Shown: positions 51,848-53,251 of the stretch, in pieces
Layout of the letters: every line of letters starts with the position of its first letter
How positions within the stretch are numbered: position 1 is the stretch's first letter
Origin: Lachnospiraceae bacterium
GTDB lineage: Bacteria; Bacillota; Clostridia; Lachnospirales; Lachnospiraceae
Assembly (NCBI GenBank): GCA_024687205.1
Contig: JAILES010000087.1
Span: 1 to 53,251 of the forward strand
Length of the DNA stretch: 53,251 nucleotides
Direction: 5' to 3'
The notes under the pieces: generated by a model
What the model saw: the letters and a program-made list of their open reading frames with translations, nothing else
The model's database searches: none
Told to the model about the DNA's origin: nothing
Position numbers and translations under genes: made by a program

Positions 51848-51876
51848 ACTCTATCACCATATACATTAAGCGTCAA
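51848..51876 (-). promoter_or_regulatory. Promoter of cysK
   Basis: Minus strand TTGACG (51871-51876), 17-nt spacer, TAGAGT (51848-51853). Start near 51841, giving a short leader before the strong ribosome site. Confidence 0.62.
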
Positions 51877-51886
51877 CCGGATCGCT

Positions 51887-53170
51887 TTACTGCAGTGCTG
51901 CAAAGCCTTTCTTCAGATCGTCGATTATATCATCAACATGCTCCGTACCGATTGAAAGGCGGATCGTGCTCTGATATATGCCCTGGTCATTCAGTTCTTC
52001 TTCCGTCAGCTGTGAATGTGTCGTGGATGCCGGATGGATCACAAGGCTCTTAACATCCGCAACGTTTGCCAGCAGTGAGAATATCTGCAGATTATCGATG
52101 AACTTCCATGCTTCATCTCTGCCGCCCTTTATATCGAAGGTGAATATCGAAGCCCCTCCGTTCGGGAAATACTTCTGATAAAGTGCATGATCGGGATGAT
52201 CAGGCAGTGAAGGATGATTTACTCTCTCAACAAGAGGATGTGATGCAAGGAAATCAACTACCTTCTTTGTATTCTCGGCATGTCTCTCAAGTCTGAGTGA
52301 GAGTGTCTCGATACCCTGAAGAAGCAGGAATGCGTTGAAAGGTGAAATGCTTGCTCCGGTATCTCTTAAGAGTATTGCTCTTATATAAGTAACAAATGCA
52401 GCCGGTCCTACCACATCGTAGAATGATACGCCGTGATAGCTGGGGTTGGGATCAGCGATCCCGGGATACTTTCCGCTTGCCTTCCAGTTGAACTTGCCGC
52501 TTTCTACTATGATACCGCCAAGGGTGGTTCCGTGACCGCCGAGGAACTTGGTTGCCGAATGAACTACTATGTCTGCGCCGTGCTCGATGGGTCTTATAAG
52601 ATAAGGTGTACCGAAGGTATTATCTATTACCAGGGGAATACCATGCTTGTGAGCTATATCGGCAATGGCATCGATATCGGGGATATCACTGTTGGGATTG
52701 CCCAGTGTCTCGAGGTAGATCGCTCTTGTGTTATCCTTTATCGCTCCTTCAACCTCTGCAAGATCATGTGCATTTACAAAGCTGGTCTCTATACCGTACT
52801 GGGGAAGTGTGTGTGATAAGAGGTTGTAGCTTCCTCCGTAGATCGTCTTCTGGGCTACTATATGTCCGCCGTTTGCAGCAAGTGCTTCTATTGTATAAGA
52901 GATCGCTGCTGCACCGGATGCTACAGCCAGGGCTGCGCTTCCGCCTTCCAGGGCTGCCACTCTTTTCTCAAGTACATCCTGAGTGGTATTGGTAAGTCTT
53001 CCGTATATATTTCCTGCATCTGCAAGGCCGAAACGGTCTGCTGCATGCTTGCTGTTATGGAAAACATATGAAGTTGTCTGATAAATGGGAACCGCTCTTG
53101 AATCTGTTGCGGGATCTGCCTGTTCCTGACCTACATGTAACTGTAATGTTTCAAATCTGTATTCACTCAT
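51887..53170 (-). CDS. metY: O-acetylhomoserine aminocarboxypropyltransferase (sulfhydrylase)
   Basis: 427 residues from the ATG at 53170 ([15 protein letters not shown]), with AGGAGA upstream; in-frame codons to 53236 code a lysine-rich stretch that lacks family similarity. Makes homocysteine from O-acetylhomoserine and sulfide, or methionine from methanethiol. PLP motifs: [24 protein letters not shown], and the PLP lysine in [16 protein letters not shown]. Length and the PLPDHPDH...[11 protein letters not shown] region fit the OAH sulfhydrylase branch, not cystathionine enzymes. Followed by cysK; the upstream region runs off the window. Confidence 0.94.
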   Translation of the reverse strand: MSEYRFETLQLHVGQEQADPATDSRAVPIYQTTSYVFHNSKHAADRFGLADAGNIYGRLTNTTQDVLEKRVAALEGGSAALAVASGAAAISYTIEALAANGGHIVAQKTIYGGSYNLLSHTLPQYGIETSFVNAHDLAEVEGAIKDNTRAIYLETLGNPNSDIPDIDAIADIAHKHGIPLVIDNTFGTPYLIRPIEHGADIVVHSATKFLGGHGTTLGGIIVESGKFNWKASGKYPGIADPNPSYHGVSFYDVVGPAAFVTYIRAILLRDTGASISPFNAFLLLQGIETLSLRLERHAENTKKVVDFLASHPLVERVNHPSLPDHPDHALYQKYFPNGGASIFTFDIKGGRDEAWKFIDNLQIFSLLANVADVKSLVIHPASTTHSQLTEEELNDQGIYQSTIRLSIGTEHVDDIIDDLKKGFAALQ

Positions 53171-53202
53171 TTTTCTATTCTCCTTTTTCTCTTTTTTATA
53201 GG

Positions 53203-53251
53203 CTTCTCCCCCCTGATGAGGGGTTATCATTTTCATAAAAAAACCGGGGTG
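53203..53251 (-). other. metY leader, cut by the window edge
   Basis: The minus strand begins CACCCCGG then TTTTTTT, which is what the 3' arm and T run of an intrinsic terminator look like; the other arm would lie beyond the window. It is followed by CCCCTCATCAGGGGG (53207-53225), related to the end of the palindromic repeats at 9703 and 48456. Whether this is the tail of a riboswitch terminator cannot be seen. Confidence 0.4.

Overview
The window looks like a chromosomal segment from a Gram-positive Clostridia, most likely a Lachnospiraceae (a Butyrivibrio or Roseburia-like relative; genus not decidable here). Reasons: glutamine synthetase III, RNase J, the IreB-RuvX-DUF1292 set, a SAM-I riboswitch before metK, DnaE of the DnaE1 type, consensus sigma-A promoters, strong AGGAGG ribosome sites, and small families typical of that group (DUF6145-like, DUF6462-like). 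All but one of the genes lie on the minus strand, as expected for one replichore arm; the exception is a small HPr-like gene at 41024-41263.

Layout. Positions 1-1872 are accessory: a truncated zinc-ribbon gene at the left edge, a ParB-like gene, two tiny overlapping HTH (excisionase-like) genes and a 268-bp leader with clusters of 10-bp direct repeats that run up to the lysS stop codon. This reads as the end of an integrated element next to the 3' end of lysS. Positions 1873-9502 hold a long unit: nfeD, SPFH protein, argF, birA, a DUF6145-like gene, coaX, dusB, greA, lysS, with an extra promoter before greA. Positions 9503-11099 hold a secreted SH3/SleB-type hydrolase with an elaborate promoter region and a palindromic repeat element. 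Positions 11100-13662 are pfkA, an rRNA/tRNA methyltransferase and proC. Then come dnaE, a secreted Ig-like/beta-helix protein, riboswitch-controlled metK, an HD-GYP protein, murA, and a coiled-coil/XRE-cupin/M23 group.

Positions 28031-39575 form one nearly gapless 12-gene run starting at a consensus promoter before ireB: ireB, ruvX, a DUF1292 gene, rnj, ylbF-like, a short MltG-like protein, an O-methyltransferase, U32 peptidase, glnN, then an unusual trio (aldolase fusion, ThDP enzyme, HAD phosphatase). mtaB lies just upstream. Positions 41315-48378 carry prmA, rsmE, a cysteine desulfurase, a hybrid histidine kinase, a LytTR regulator and thiI. Positions 48426-53170 carry a small membrane protein, a GH127 beta-L-arabinofuranosidase, cysK and metY.

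Most of the window is housekeeping. The parts that deserve attention are the element boundary with 10-bp phased repeats (1605-1872), the aldolase/ThDP/HAD trio (28031-32107), the control region of the cell-wall hydrolase (10890-11068), a probably leaderless HD-GYP mRNA, a degenerate HPr, a truncated MltG and two copies of an intergenic palindrome, one of which supplies the C-terminus of a membrane protein.
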